Assembly: GCA_947579665.1 (NCBI GenBank)
Contig: OX388349.1
Location: 74,528,841-74,592,840, forward strand
Reading direction: 5' to 3'
Length of the DNA stretch: 64,000 bases
Source of the DNA: Sympetrum striolatum
Lineage: Eukaryota > Arthropoda > Insecta > Odonata > Libellulidae
The notes under the pieces are model-generated. The model searched no databases and was not told the origin of the DNA. It saw only the letters and a program-made list of their open reading frames with translations. The stretch's first letter is position 1. Each line of letters begins with the position of its first letter. A program made the translations under genes and the position numbers. Positions 11,401 through 25,000 of this stretch are shown here, piece by piece.

Positions 11401-14400
11401 TTCTTTTGCTTAGAACTAATAGGGGATAGGAAACAATATTGTAATTTATTTCATAGTTTTTACGAACTGAGGAAAATAAAATGCTGCAAAGATAATGAAA
11501 TAAAAGTGATTTTAAAGTCAAATCACAATTATTGAGAGAATATGTCAATTAGCTTATTTCACTCTCTCAAGTTATCAAAAGAAAATGCATGTGAAATACT
11601 ACAGTTCATCAACAATAGAGTTAACCCTAAACTCAAATTTGATGAGAGGATATTAATTTGTAATATTTTATTACATTATATATAAGAGTTGAACAGAATC
11701 ATAACTTTTCTTTATCTTTTACATCATCTTTCTATTTTTATTCAATGACATATAGGGGTTAGAGAGAATTTTTTTAGGAAATACTTATTTACTTAATCCT
11801 GTGCAGTATGCAACAGTATTTTGCTATCATTTGCACTACAGCGAGTGACCAGTTTACCGCCTATCTATTATAAGAATGTAAATTTATTTCAGAGGCTCAA
11901 ATTAATATTCCAGAAATTTCCGTGAACTCTCAAAAGAAGAAGCACATTAATTTGAAACACGGTTGCATGAGATGTATTACTTAAGCCAAAGCACAGCAAC
12001 TGAGGGAGCCTATTAGGCTATAGTAACTTCCATGACGATGCTTAAAAAATTATTTCTTTTGCAGATAAATCCAATGATTAAAAGGTGTTCTGTAACTTTA
12101 AAATTTCCTTCTTTCTTAAGTACAACTGTTTAAATACATCTATAACGAATTGTAACTAACACCCTTCTGCCGACTTACAATTGACTTGAAAGGTCCAATC
12201 AACCCCTACTATTATTTTTTAGACCCTAAAAGGGTCAGTAAAAATTTGGCAAGAAAAGCCATATATTACACATGGCAACACAGATTTGAGACTGATTTCT
12301 CATGGACTTGGGGAAATGAGTGAATCAGAGTTAACAAATAGCTTGCTTTAATCTACTAGGCCTTTGATTCGTCTCTCTCCACACACCATAAACGATGTTA
12401 TTTTTCTTGCTTCTCTTCTTCAGCCAATAAGCAAGATTAGTATCTACTACACGTACCAATAAGGGTTAAAGAATGTAGAAGAGAGGGAAAATACACATTG
12501 AAAGGTTTCAATAAACCTTGACGATGAATTAGCTCAAACAGTAATGTACATGTTAACGAAGGCAAAAGACGAGGAAGGAAAATAAATTCAAAATAATAGA
12601 GGATATTTAATAAGATTAGTGAATGAAAGTCATGAGATTTTTTTAAACTTATTCCACCACTTCAAGCAATCAATAAATCAAATAACAAATATAGCAGACA
12701 GAGGAAATGTCTCTAAACTGTGACAAAATAACAAAAAAAGATTCTGGCCAAGTATACAAAAAGATTTAACAAAAATCTGTGATAAATATATGCACAAAAA
12801 TAACATCTTTGCACTGAAGACTTAAGAAAATGATATAAAAAGATGCATGCAAGACAAGGTTAACAGGCTGCTATGAAATATTCATTTTGTTCTGCTATGG
12901 TTTTAATCAATCAACATTTACTGAATGAAACTGATTATCTATGGCTGTACACTTCCATCCACAGAATTCCGCTGATGGAAATAATTTTATCTTGATCACA
13001 ACAAAAACTACTTGAAATTTTCTTCTCCCAATCATGAACAGTACCAGTAATTGAGTACAAAGTAAGGAATTTTAATTTATACTAACGGTAGTTTTGATCG
13101 TCTCACCAAAGAATATTCAATTACTGACCTGATTATGAATGAAAGATACAATAAACAAAGCACAAAAAAGCCAAGGTAACATGCTAAGACAAGCTATATA
13201 CAGATGAATTACTCTTTGTTTGAAAGTATAATCAGCTGCTTAAAACTGACAAAAATTTCTATGTACAACTTGTTGCAATATTTAACTTTATGTAGAGATA
13301 CTTAAATCTACAAAATTTCGAAATTAATGGATGAAGTTGTTCTTATAGTGTACATATCTAACATTTAATAAAATGAAAGATGTCTTGAGCTCCTTACCAT
13401 TATTTTTACTACAGTGCAACCAGTTCCAACAATTTCCTTTGACCGCAATCCAATTCCCTTAAGGATAATATTGATAACTTCATGCTGACTATAAAAACTG
13501 TCACTTAAGAAGTAACAGAAAATGAAGAGCATATAAATTTGAAATTTCCATTTGGCTTCTATAAGGAATATATAACGGTAATTCAGATTTAAAAATCAGC
13601 AATATTTCAACTTGTCAACATCCTTCCTTTTAAATAGAGACGCTAATAAAATTGAAGGTGCGTATCTATCAGGTCTGAAATGTAATTTCAGTATCATACA
13701 ATTAATCAAAAACATGTTTCATCAAAAGCTAATGTTGCAGTGGCTGTATATTGTGTCAGGAGCCCTAAAATAGGACTCAACATTAAATTTTAAAAGTGAG
13801 CATCATTGTGGGTGAAACTTGATACTTCTTATACAAAACAGTGCAAAACTGAGAAATATTCTCATAATGTTACTTATTGGCTCAAATAAAGCAAAATGAC
13901 TTAGATATCCTAAAAGGCATGTCATCTTGTTTTGTGATAATTGGTAGATCCAAGTCAATGGAGCAAACAAGTTAGAAAGATTAAGAGGTAAAATTCTTTT
14001 CCTAATTTGAATTCAGCCTTGAGCTATTAATTAATTTTGCTCCACTTACAACTATTGATAAGACCGAGGATTCATGCAGAACAAAAATTTTGAATACCAA
14101 CAGGTAACTGAAAGATATATTGCAACAACTGATACATTTATTATATGACTAAGAGGAAATACAGTCTCATTCCTCACCCCTTTACCTGATAACAGCTATT
14201 CTCATTTAACGGATTATTATTTTCAGCACCAAAACTACACATGTGTTCCATATATGAGGGTATAATCAGTAAGTCCAGAAACACGGAAGGTATTGACTGC
14301 AGAAAACAACCCATACAGAAAATATAACTGGCACAAACACCATTAACAGCTAGAGAACACAACAACACTTATGAAATAAGAAGCTTGTATCACAGTGCTG

Positions 14401-16010
14401 AAACTGGACAAACAAAATTTTGAAATCCAACAAATACAATGAAAATAAATCCATCGACTCTCTAAGATGTTTTTAACTATTAAGTAGACTCAATTAATTT
14501 CATTTCAAAGTCTTTGCTTGGAAGTTTTTGTTTATACATGCGATGAATATCACAAAATAAATACCAAGATTGAGAAGTATAAAGCTAAAGTGTTCTGCCA
14601 ATGAGATGAAACTCCAATGGATAAAACTAGCCAAGAAAGTCATGGCAAATCATTATTGTCCCAACCTTTTCACTTAACTTGTATAACTACGCAAAGCTAG
14701 GCTCCTCGGGGCACCTTTACATCTATTCATGCTTTGTGCAATACAGTGACTTCAGAAATACAGAAATTACTAGAATGTTGTAAAACAGCAGCCTCAAGAT
14801 TTCAATTTGCTTCTTGAAACTGTACAGCAAAAGTGTTCCCTTAGTCACATGAAAAGCAAATGGAATGCACTTATTTTATATGGGATTATTTATGCAAAGC
14901 CAAATTTGGCGGAGGAAAGCAGGGCCAAAACACCAAAAATGAGTTTCAACAGAACAAAAAGGTGAGGGGATTATTAGAATACTTCCATTACTTTAATCGA
15001 GAAATCTTCTCCAGGCATCAGATAAGACTGGATCACAACACACAATATATTCATTGGAAATTCCCCGTATATGCATTTAATGCAAAGAAAACTCTGAATT
15101 CTAGCACTTTTTAGACAGGCAAAAATGTCTATGAGGGCCTTAGGAATGTTACAGGGCTTTAGAAATAAAGGAGTAAATAGTACAAAAATAATGAGAAGGA
15201 ATATACAAGAAAAAGAGTACATAGTTTTGGCATACAGAGAAACATGATTCTTATAGTTAACCACCATTATATATATGTACAGTCAAATTCCAGAAACACA
15301 CTGTTTATACATCTTTGGGGTTGCAAGAAATGGCTATAACTTATTGCTCAAACAAAATATTCCTTTACCAAAATCCTGTACAGTGATAAACATGGCATCT
15401 AATAATTCCTAGCACATGCCAACCGTTAATTTTACAACATAAATTCATTCTATGAATACACAGTCTACACTGATCTTACTTCGTATTAGCTAAGCACTGG
15501 AAAAACTATAAACATCGTAAATTCATCAGATGTAAAAAATACATTCGAGTCATGGTAAAGTGAAAGGAAAAACAGAAGAGGAAAATTCATTCAAAGATAT
15601 AACAGCTTTATATCCTGCATTAATTTTCTGCTCATTGAGATGTGGATCCTCTCTCGAAAAATTAAACAATCATGACAACAAATCAATAAAGATTTGAAGC
15701 AACCATTCACGGTAAAAATATAAAATATCTTTAGCAAAGGCATCATAATGCCCACGAAAAGCAATGCATCGAATTAAATATATATATATATTCACCTCCA
15801 TTCACACACGTCCTACAGATATACAACACAGATGTATGAATACAGCTGGTATAGTTACTCCTCGGATGTACGTCCCATGTCAACGACAGGGGACTGCTAT
15901 TAAACACAGCCACAGAAAAACACAGATTTCCAAGTGATAATTATCACCCTAAGCCTGTGAACAGTGGTCATATACAAGTGCCTCATTATTATTTCTTGCT
16001 TAATCACCGA
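8411..16010. other. AT-rich stretch between convergent genes; possible 3' UTRs
   Basis: Two genes converge on this stretch: the membrane-protein stop is at 8408 (+) and the AP-2 alpha stop is at 16011 (-). No convincing exon or RNA gene was seen. Several TTTATT motifs (AATAAA on the minus strand), for example near 14136, 11737 and 11126, could be AP-2 alpha poly-A signals, but none can be chosen by eye. A long 3' UTR is possible. Confidence 0.4.
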
Positions 16011-16088
16011 TTAAAATTGTTCTGCAAGTAGATCACATACTTCCTGAGAGACACTTTCTTTGCTTGATCTTACAGTCAACCGGTACAT
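16011..16088 (-). CDS. AP-2alpha: AP-2 alpha exon 19 (residues 953-977 and stop)
   Basis: The exon encodes [20 protein letters not shown] then LAEQF and a TAA stop (16011-16013 on the minus strand). The acceptor TTTTTTCAG abuts the first codon. Confidence 0.95.
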   Translation of the reverse strand: MYRLTVRSSKESVSQEVCDLLAEQF

Positions 16089-19000
16089 CTGAAAAAATAT
16101 AAAAATGCAGCTATTAATCAAATCAAGGGTATTTTATGATACAAAAAACACCAAACAACATTACTTCCAAACAAATGAACTGCAAAACATCATGAAACTT
16201 ATTTAAATCCCTTTTGTGTTGAATATTAATATTATTGTAAGAGAGAAAATGATAACTCAAAAGTTACATTGCCGATGAACACTTAACGAGTACATCTTCA
16301 AACATTGGGGCAATAAGAATACTTACAGATTCTCACTTAACAAATGAATTAGCTCCAGACAGTACTTCTAAAAGCAGGAGTAAGGTATAATTATACAAAT
16401 AAAGCATTCAATCTAACATATAAAAATTACATTTCCATTCAAAATTTCCAAACTAAATTTTTAAAAGGAATTACAATAAAAAATCTTCTAAATTACTACC
16501 TAGAAATAAAAGTTATGGTAAAAAGACTTTTATCCTTCCTAAACATCTTTTTTGATGCTCCACTAACATGCCTTTGGAGTAAACCGACTACGGTGGCGAG
16601 GTGGTTAACGTGCTAGCACTCTAATGCCAAGGTCCCGGGTTCGAATCCTGGCTAGACGGATTTTTCTGGCTTGGAAATAGTTGTTTGTCTTTGTAAGTAA
16701 TAATAATTATTGAAATGGATGTAATTGGAATCTTCCTGTTGCCATTAGAGAAGTTATTATTATCATTATAAAAAGGAAGAATCTTGTCAAAAAAAAACTT
16801 GCCAAGGTTTTACTCTTCCTAATAAATTGGTGGTATGACAATTTGTCACAAATATTGCTAACTAATTGCTATTAACATTTCCCAAACAATATTATAGGAA
16901 AATGTTTTAAAAAAAATTTTTTCTACCATTTCTTAAAGATTGCAAGGAGTATGTAGATATATTAATATTTTTGGAGGTGGAACAGTAAAATATTTATGAA
17001 AGATTGAAGCATCAATGGTTTAATAGCCAAATATGCATTATTTAATTATTTTTGTAATAACATTTTTTAAAGTCAACATACAATTAAATTAATTGAAAAT
17101 TTATTTTAATTACGATAAAATTATGATAACGATATTATTTATAATGAAAACATTTCTCTCTATTATCATTAATATATAATTATATATTGTAAATAATATA
17201 AATTTTGAAATAATTAATAATGATCAGGAAATAATTCACAAGTGAAATTCATCCCTCGATTACACCAAGATTTATTTCAAAACATTTATAAATATGATGA
17301 AATCTAATGTTACCTCAACAACACTTTTTGAAAATACTGACAATAATCATGAAAATTTCTAAATAAAACCTATATGTTACTATTCTAACCATTATTTTAA
17401 AATGCAATTATATAGTTAATTATAAAATAAAAATCAATAAAAGAAAAGAAGTGCCAAAGAAAAACTGCAACACTTCAATGGAGACAACTCAATCAGAGAC
17501 ATAAGTTTTGAGTCATAAGCTTCTTAAACACTCTGTTAGTCCCACAGAGTAGATTTAGTATGAATGAGGGTACAGTACAAGTCTGTTATAATAAGAGTTG
17601 CATTATAAGCGAGTGATTTTTTGGCTGTCTCACAGCAAAAAGGATAGGGAGTCACGTCCTTTAAAACAGGTGGTTAATAATGAAGTATCAGTATAACAAG
17701 CACCAGGTTTCTAAATTTGTCTTGCAGGAGGCATATCGGAATTGTCAATTGACATGAGAGATGAAGTTCAACAAGGAAATGGTAATCACAGGGGCGTTAT
17801 CTCTTCAAAGAGCAGAAAAAAATTAAATGCAAAAATAATCATCACCTAATTCACGATTCATATTTTCCCCCACAACTTGCCTCACTCGGCAAAAATTTTT
17901 CAGGAAACTTTGATTAGTCTCACGAGTTTCACTCTCCCCTTTATCCCTCTGTACGTCTTAACCCCTCGTCTTTTGTTTATTTTTGGCGACGACCCCTCTA
18001 GTCAGCACCAGAATATTTAATTGAGTTCCCATCATATTGGTATCCACCACTAGGATTTATTTAAATACAAAAATTGGCATCAAATAGTCTGATGGGTGGG
18101 AATAGAGGAGATAAAAGCAGTGCTGATACGGATTCTCCCTCTCCCTTGCGACAGTCATTGCTTATGAAGTGTGTGACTGAAAAATATCTCAAGAAAGCAA
18201 TTTGATATGAATAAGGATTTTCTAATCGTATACCATTACTTTTTGACAATCATTGAGCAATAATTTTCTACGTTTTATATTTAAGGGCACAATTTCGTTA
18301 TGATGTACGAATCAACAAAATTGTGTGTCTATGTACAGTACTGCCTATCAAACTGACCTGTTTTTCTGAAATCTGAGGGTTCACAGTTTGGAATAAAACT
18401 TAAAGAACATAAAGATACATTTCACACAAGGTATTTAAACAGATAATGCAATAAATTATGGGGCGATACTAAAACATTGAAACTTACAAGTTTAAAACTT
18501 ACCTGAGCCTGTTTGTTTGGCTCCAATCTCAGTAAACACCCAATTTGCTGCGTACGAGTGTGAATGATACCAGCACAAACAAAGTTCTCAGGGTTGGGAT
18601 CAATCCCATCCAATAGCTGAATTCCAAAACCAAGTAGTTTAGCACGAGTACTAGCGTTATCCATTGGTTGTGTGGCTTTGAAAATCCTCTGTGATCTCTG
18701 CTGGTTACTATTAGAAGAAAGTAATCCAAATTAAAATCCTAGAAAATTAGTCATCCTTAAAAGAAACTAGGAAAACCCAAAGAATATGAAGCTGAATGTG
18801 TATGGTACATCAAAACAAATTTTTAGAGCTTATCAGAAAACATTTAAGGCAAAAAAATGTAAAATTAAATGGAGTAAAAGAGAGCTCGTTTCAATGCTGT
18901 CACAGTTTAAGGAACTCTTTCATAGACATTGATCATTCTCGATATTCACAATTGAAACAGTGTGTACAAACATGAACTAATCTCAATTCAATTAAAGAAA

Positions 19001-22000
19001 ATCTTAAAGCATAAATCGCAGTAACCATTAGATATCAGAAGAGAGTTATCGTATTCATCCGCTTCTAACACGCATCATCATAAAACATGCACCATTAATT
19101 TAGGAAGTATGTTTAGATAGAAAAAATAAAATTTAAGATAAAAGACTTGAGATGGTCAGGACAGGTCAGGATGGTCTCTGCAGAGCAGTTTCCAACACAT
19201 ATGAAAGTTAGTTTATTATTACAATTGCAAAAGGTGACTAGAATAGGGAAAAATCTTCTTTTCAAGTTCTTTTTCATTAACAAAGATTGATTTCAGAAGT
19301 TAACATATTTTAGCCATCAAACTGGTTGAAAGATAGTGCATAATTAGTAGGTATTCAGGTTTTTGTTTCTCTATACCTACAGTTCCCATGATTTAATTAA
19401 TTATTAGTTATTTAATCATTAAAATTATACAATGTACATAATTGGAAAAGATGCTATGTTTCACTTGTGAAGATTAGTGCACAAATATGTTTTGATTGGC
19501 AAATGTTGATAAGTATTTTTAAAGGTCTTAAGGGGAGGTTTTTTCCAAATAAAATACCATAATAGCCTAAAAAAGATGTTTGCAACTGAAGTAAAAATGA
19601 ATACTAAGAGTCCTATTCAAATTAAAAATTGAATAAATGGGTAAAAACATGCAGGGTAAATTTCAGGCCTAAATTTTTGGAAAAAGTGCATGTTATACTC
19701 CGCTAAATACAGTACTTTATAAATTTAAGATATTCAATCAAACTACATTCAGAATTAAAACTGTAAAGGTGGTTTAAATAATACTTAAGCATTATTGTAT
19801 TAAACATTTTTCAACTAAATATACAAAATTGATGAATAACAGAGGAGCATCTCATAAAATCCAACAATGTATCATATAAAGCCTTTTCTATTCATGTTTT
19901 CTTTCTGACTAAACCCAGAATCATACCAATTACACAGAAAACCCATTGAGAAAAATAAATTCTTTACATCAATGGTAGGCATAAATTAGTTCATTGTTAT
20001 TAAATCCATTTCCTTTAGATGGACCATATTATCTATTTGAGAAGGCCCTGATTTTTAACGTTCATGAATTTAAATTCTTTTAGTAAATATAAACACAAGC
20101 AATCATCTTAAAAATCAAAATAATTTAAATACATACCCTCCCAGATTTTTCCATCTAGTGAAGAAAGCATCTCCAGTCATTTCTGTGGGCTCAAAGAACT
20201 TGTTTATTGTCAGCGGCAGTTTGACTGTAAGCTTTTGTGGAACATTATTGTAAATAAAAGTAATAATCATCGAGGGTGTATCTGAAAAGAGAAGAACATT
20301 AACAATTAGGTACCTAGCTATACATGCTTAAATATAAATATATAGAAGATAAACCCAAAGGTGAACATTTGCATGTAATACTCAAATTTTCATTCATAAC
20401 CAGATGTTGCAGAGCTTTATAACTCTACATATTCATAATTGCTGCTACTTTCACAATAAAAGACTACTTTTTATGACTCCTAGGTCTCAGATTCAAATCC
20501 ACATTGTTTGCATGAAATACCATAAGAAATATACGTTAAGTTCATTTTTGTTCCTTGTAGACTTCATTTCTTTTTTAATATAAAACCAGACACTTCTCCC
20601 ATCCAAGGGGAAGCATCCTGGACATTAAGACTATCATGTGTACGTAGTATTACTATTAAGTTGCATAAGATTCATTTGCAGCATGTGGCTAAGACGAGCA
20701 CAAAATTAAAAAGTGCTGTCAATTATTAAATGTCTACGTCTATTTAAGAACACTGCAAGCCACCTTTTGGCATGTGGCAGGGCGTTCAGGCACCTTGACT
20801 CTATTTTCCTAATCGATTGCTTTTGCATATCGTTCGTGGAAACAATGAATTCTTGAAATGATTCTTTTAGCATCTATTTCCCTTATCTTCCTCGCAGTAT
20901 CAGAACAACCCATATAACAGGGGGGTCGCCTTATATTGGTTACATCATCTGAGAACGTAATTTCTCTTAACTTATTCAGTAAATTTATCCTTAGAATTAG
21001 TCTTCCGTCTTCTAACGATTCCCATCCTGTGCCCTCTATCATCTAAGTAACACTCGCTGTTTCATCTTAGCAATTCTTTACAAATCATACCGACATAGAG
21101 TAACTATAGTATAGTTACTCTATGATATCGCCTTTATTAGTACTTTTTCTAAATCCCAAATATGACATTTGTCGGCAGGGTCCCATGCAATACATGCATA
21201 TTCAAGGCGAGGCCTAACTAATGCTAAGTGACATTGCTCGCAAGCTTTTTCTTGGCTCCTACCGACTATTCTTTTAACGAAGCAGTTTCTCAAGTGCTTT
21301 TCCACTAATATTTCAGATGTGGGTACTCCATGATAAATCCATGACATCTTCAAAGTAATACATTCTTTATCATCTGAATAACCTGGATACAACTTAACAG
21401 TTTTATTTTGCCCAACAGGGCAGCCATGTAAAACTATAATACTGTTTTCAACAAATTTTGTTTAATAGTCTCTCAGGGGACATTTACATTTAGAACTCTC
21501 AAAAGTTAGCATTTATATATTTCATAGAAATCTTAGGATCTTTAGTTGTAATTGTTTCCACGTTATGAGACAAAAATAACAGCAAACTTGCCTTTAGGCT
21601 GATTATAACACAGAGTCACACATGCAGTAGTATTAGTTCTCAATGAGCATGAGCATTGAGAAGATAAATTTAAACATAAGATCGACATTGGTAAAGTTCA
21701 ACAAGTTGGAGTAAAAAGTAATCAATTTGGACAACATTTACTAAGTCCATTATAATGAGATTGAAAGTAATTGGAAAAGTACTTGTTAGAAAGCGTACTC
21801 GTTCTAGCTGATCTGTGATACTATAGGTCCCTCTTCCTGAATTCAACGGCATCAAGTATGGTAGGATGGAACTGTAGGGTTTTTAATCCTAACGTAAATG
21901 CAACAGAATGTGTAAAAAAATTATGTTTTCACCAAAAAGCGTGAATGAGATACAGAGGTCAGTTGGCAAGCAATAGTAGCTGAACAAAAGTTTTTCTCTC

Positions 22001-25000
22001 CTCAAACAAAATCCTATTTACGCCCAAAATCACAAAGGAAGTTCAAAACAAAGCCAACAAACAACACCTGAAAACCCAAACTCAGAATAGTAAAAGTACG
22101 ATTTGTCACTTCCTCAGCTGTGGATGGGGTGAGCTATGCAATGGCAGTGAGGGATTTAGGCATAGGCTACGATAGGCAGTTAGAAAACAGAGCCCCCTTT
22201 TATAAATTAAAAGGAAATCAAACAATTATTACCAGTGTAGTCTTCCACACATTCAGCATTGAGTAGCTGCTGCACCTGTGCTCCGGCTTCAAGGAGTGGC
22301 TCCACAGGTTTTAGCTGAATATTCAGTTTATTAACCGCTGATCCAGGGGAGGACACTCTTGGATTAAAGTTCTAAAAAGACAGTAAAGTTGGGTAAATCA
22401 TAAATACATTACCTAGTAACCACATGCCAATGAGCAAAAATAACTATGAAAAATTTCTAGATAAATGATGATAACTTAAGTTGCAATAAGTTTTGAAAAA
22501 TCTTTTTGTAGATGACACTAAAATCACCCAACTAATATTTATTACATTGAAAAATATAATTTTAATTATATTTCAGTAAATAAATTTTGTATTTACTCAA
22601 AAATAATGTACCATCAAACGTAATGAGTTCCCAAAAATTCAAGCATTGGAAATAGAAAATTTAATTGCCCACAAATATAATGAGCATGATGTAAGATATG
22701 CAATAATGGCATTCACAGTATTATGTACATGTAGATCTCTGCGTGATGCTTCAGGGATTTTCCACCACAATTCATCATCATCGTAGAAAATCCTGCAAGC
22801 ACCATCCACAGATCTGCCAATTACTGCAGAAACCTACAAACCAACACTGCGTACATGTATACAAAACACCACTAGTGATCCATTTCAAAATTCTTACGAA
22901 AGTGAGCACATCAATCAATTTGAAATAGGCCAGTTGAAATCTTCTTTGGGCCAGCCTTACTAATAAAACCTATTTGCTGTTCCCTCTGCAGTCAGCAGTG
23001 GGCCAAACAATTTGGGATTACAGGGTCCTAAAGATGGAATGGGGATCCTGGAAGCCATATGCTGTGAGACATCTAAAATTGAGGCCAAATCTAGCACAAA
23101 ATCATTTTTAATGCACACCACCATTTTTTAGCTGGAAAAGGACCCAAAAGTAGACGTTATTTTTGAGTAAATTCAGTATGTTTCAACAAAATGTTATTTA
23201 AATAAAATCAATACTCGAAAATAAGGCACTACCTTTCGATCCTTTTTTTGGCTCATATCAATTGTTAGAATCGATTGCATGCTAGATTCGGGCACAATAC
23301 TATTCGTTCCCATAGCGCAGGGCCGGCCTCATCCTCAGCTCATCCTACATGCCACCAATGCGCTATCGATGTTTTGAATGTAAGAGCCAATATAGACTTA
23401 ACTGTAGGCCGATAGTTTTTTAATTGAAAGGGAATTGGCAAGCCCATAGCTAGTGCATCAAACTTTTTAAATGGCTGATTTTGAATTGGCTAGTGCTTAC
23501 ACTTGTGAGCAGCTTTTGGCATAGATTACAACCAGCATTTTGTGTAGAGTTTATGAATATATGCATATATTAGTGTATATGTGTATATACACCACCGGCC
23601 GAGTGGTTAGCGTGCTCGCATGTTATCACTCCAACTCCGCGGTTCCGGGTTCGAATCCTGGCTAGTAATAATTATTGAAATGGATGTAATTGGGATGTTC
23701 CTGTTTCCATTAGAGAAGTTATTCCCAAGGAAAAACGGACTTGAAAAAAGTCTGACAGGGCCGGGAATCGCACCCGGGATCTTCCTCTAACCGGGAGGCT
23801 GCCTTAACCATCTAGGCTACCAGAACATTTTAACGAGCCGTTTTTTTTAAAGCCGTTTTCAAGTCTGTTTTTCCTTGGGAATTTTCCTGTGTGCACGCCC
23901 TTATGTGCAAAGTCACCTTAACCCTTTCCTTATTAGAGAAGTTATTATTATATTACACACGTCTATGGTGCTGCGGATGGCGTGACCACATGTCTTGGTG
24001 CTCATTACATTAACAGGAAAATGATTTTTCAATTTGTGAGAGAATATACTATAATAAAGAGAATGAATCTTCTGCCAACCTTCCGCAAACTGCTATAAAA
24101 CCTCATTGATTATTATTATGTTTATTTTATGTATATTATGATGAATTAATCCATCCTAGTTTTTAATTGATCAATACCAAGTACGGCATAAAATTCCTTA
24201 ATAGTCGTTTAACGCAATGAAATAAAGCTACTCTATAATACATTATAATAGCTTATCAGGGTAATTAGAGATTTTCCGCTTGTACAAATGTTTGTTCTAC
24301 GTCATAATTGGGGCTAAATGCAGTAAAAGTTGTCAAATGACGAATACAAGAACTTGTATAGCATACCAAGACCTGCAGGTGCAGCCGAGAGCACAATGAA
24401 ATTTTCATTAAAATGCTGTGGATTAATACTGACGTTTGTTCTGATTCATGGAGTTCAGATAATGAATGAATGAATAAAATTAAGGAAGATGCATAAATTC
24501 TAGTTTCGGAACATTTTGTGGGGGTAGCTGTTCTGATGCACAGCAATTGACCATGCTGAAGGCAGAAACAAGTCCCTGCTTATTTACCTACAAAATCTTT
24601 AGAAACGCGAAAATAACAAAATTGCTTCGTGTTACACATTGCTCGAAGTACATTTTGCGTTCCACAACGTTTGACTTATTCAAAACTTGATAACTCTGTA
24701 TCAAAGCCTCAAAATCACAAAAAAACAATGTATTAGAATAGGGAGATCCCCATTGCACGCCGAGTGTTCTTAGTGTTTGCATTTGAGTACGAAGTGCAAG
24801 TCTAGTGGATTTCGAAAGCGGTGCAGAAATCGATGTTTGTTTTTTACGCATTCCACCGCATTAATACGACGCGATTTTGGCTGTAACAGCATATTCAATT
24901 TTACAGTTATTAATTGGGTTGATCGTTATTGAAATATTTTCAAGTTCACCATTTTAATTATCGTAAATTCTGGCAAATAGGCCAGTGTATCTTTGGCTTA

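Larger units (their letters stand above)
23592..23960 (+). mobile_element. tRNA-derived SINE, family A, copy 2, interrupted by a hairpin element
   Basis: The tRNA-like head (CGAGTGGTTAGCGTGC, then B-box GGGTTCGAATCC) and the body ATTATTGAAATGGATGTAAT match copy 1 at 16589. The body is split at 23723 by a 208-bp insertion (23724-23931) and resumes at 23947. About 30 bp present in copy 1 after the B-box is deleted here. Confidence 0.8.
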
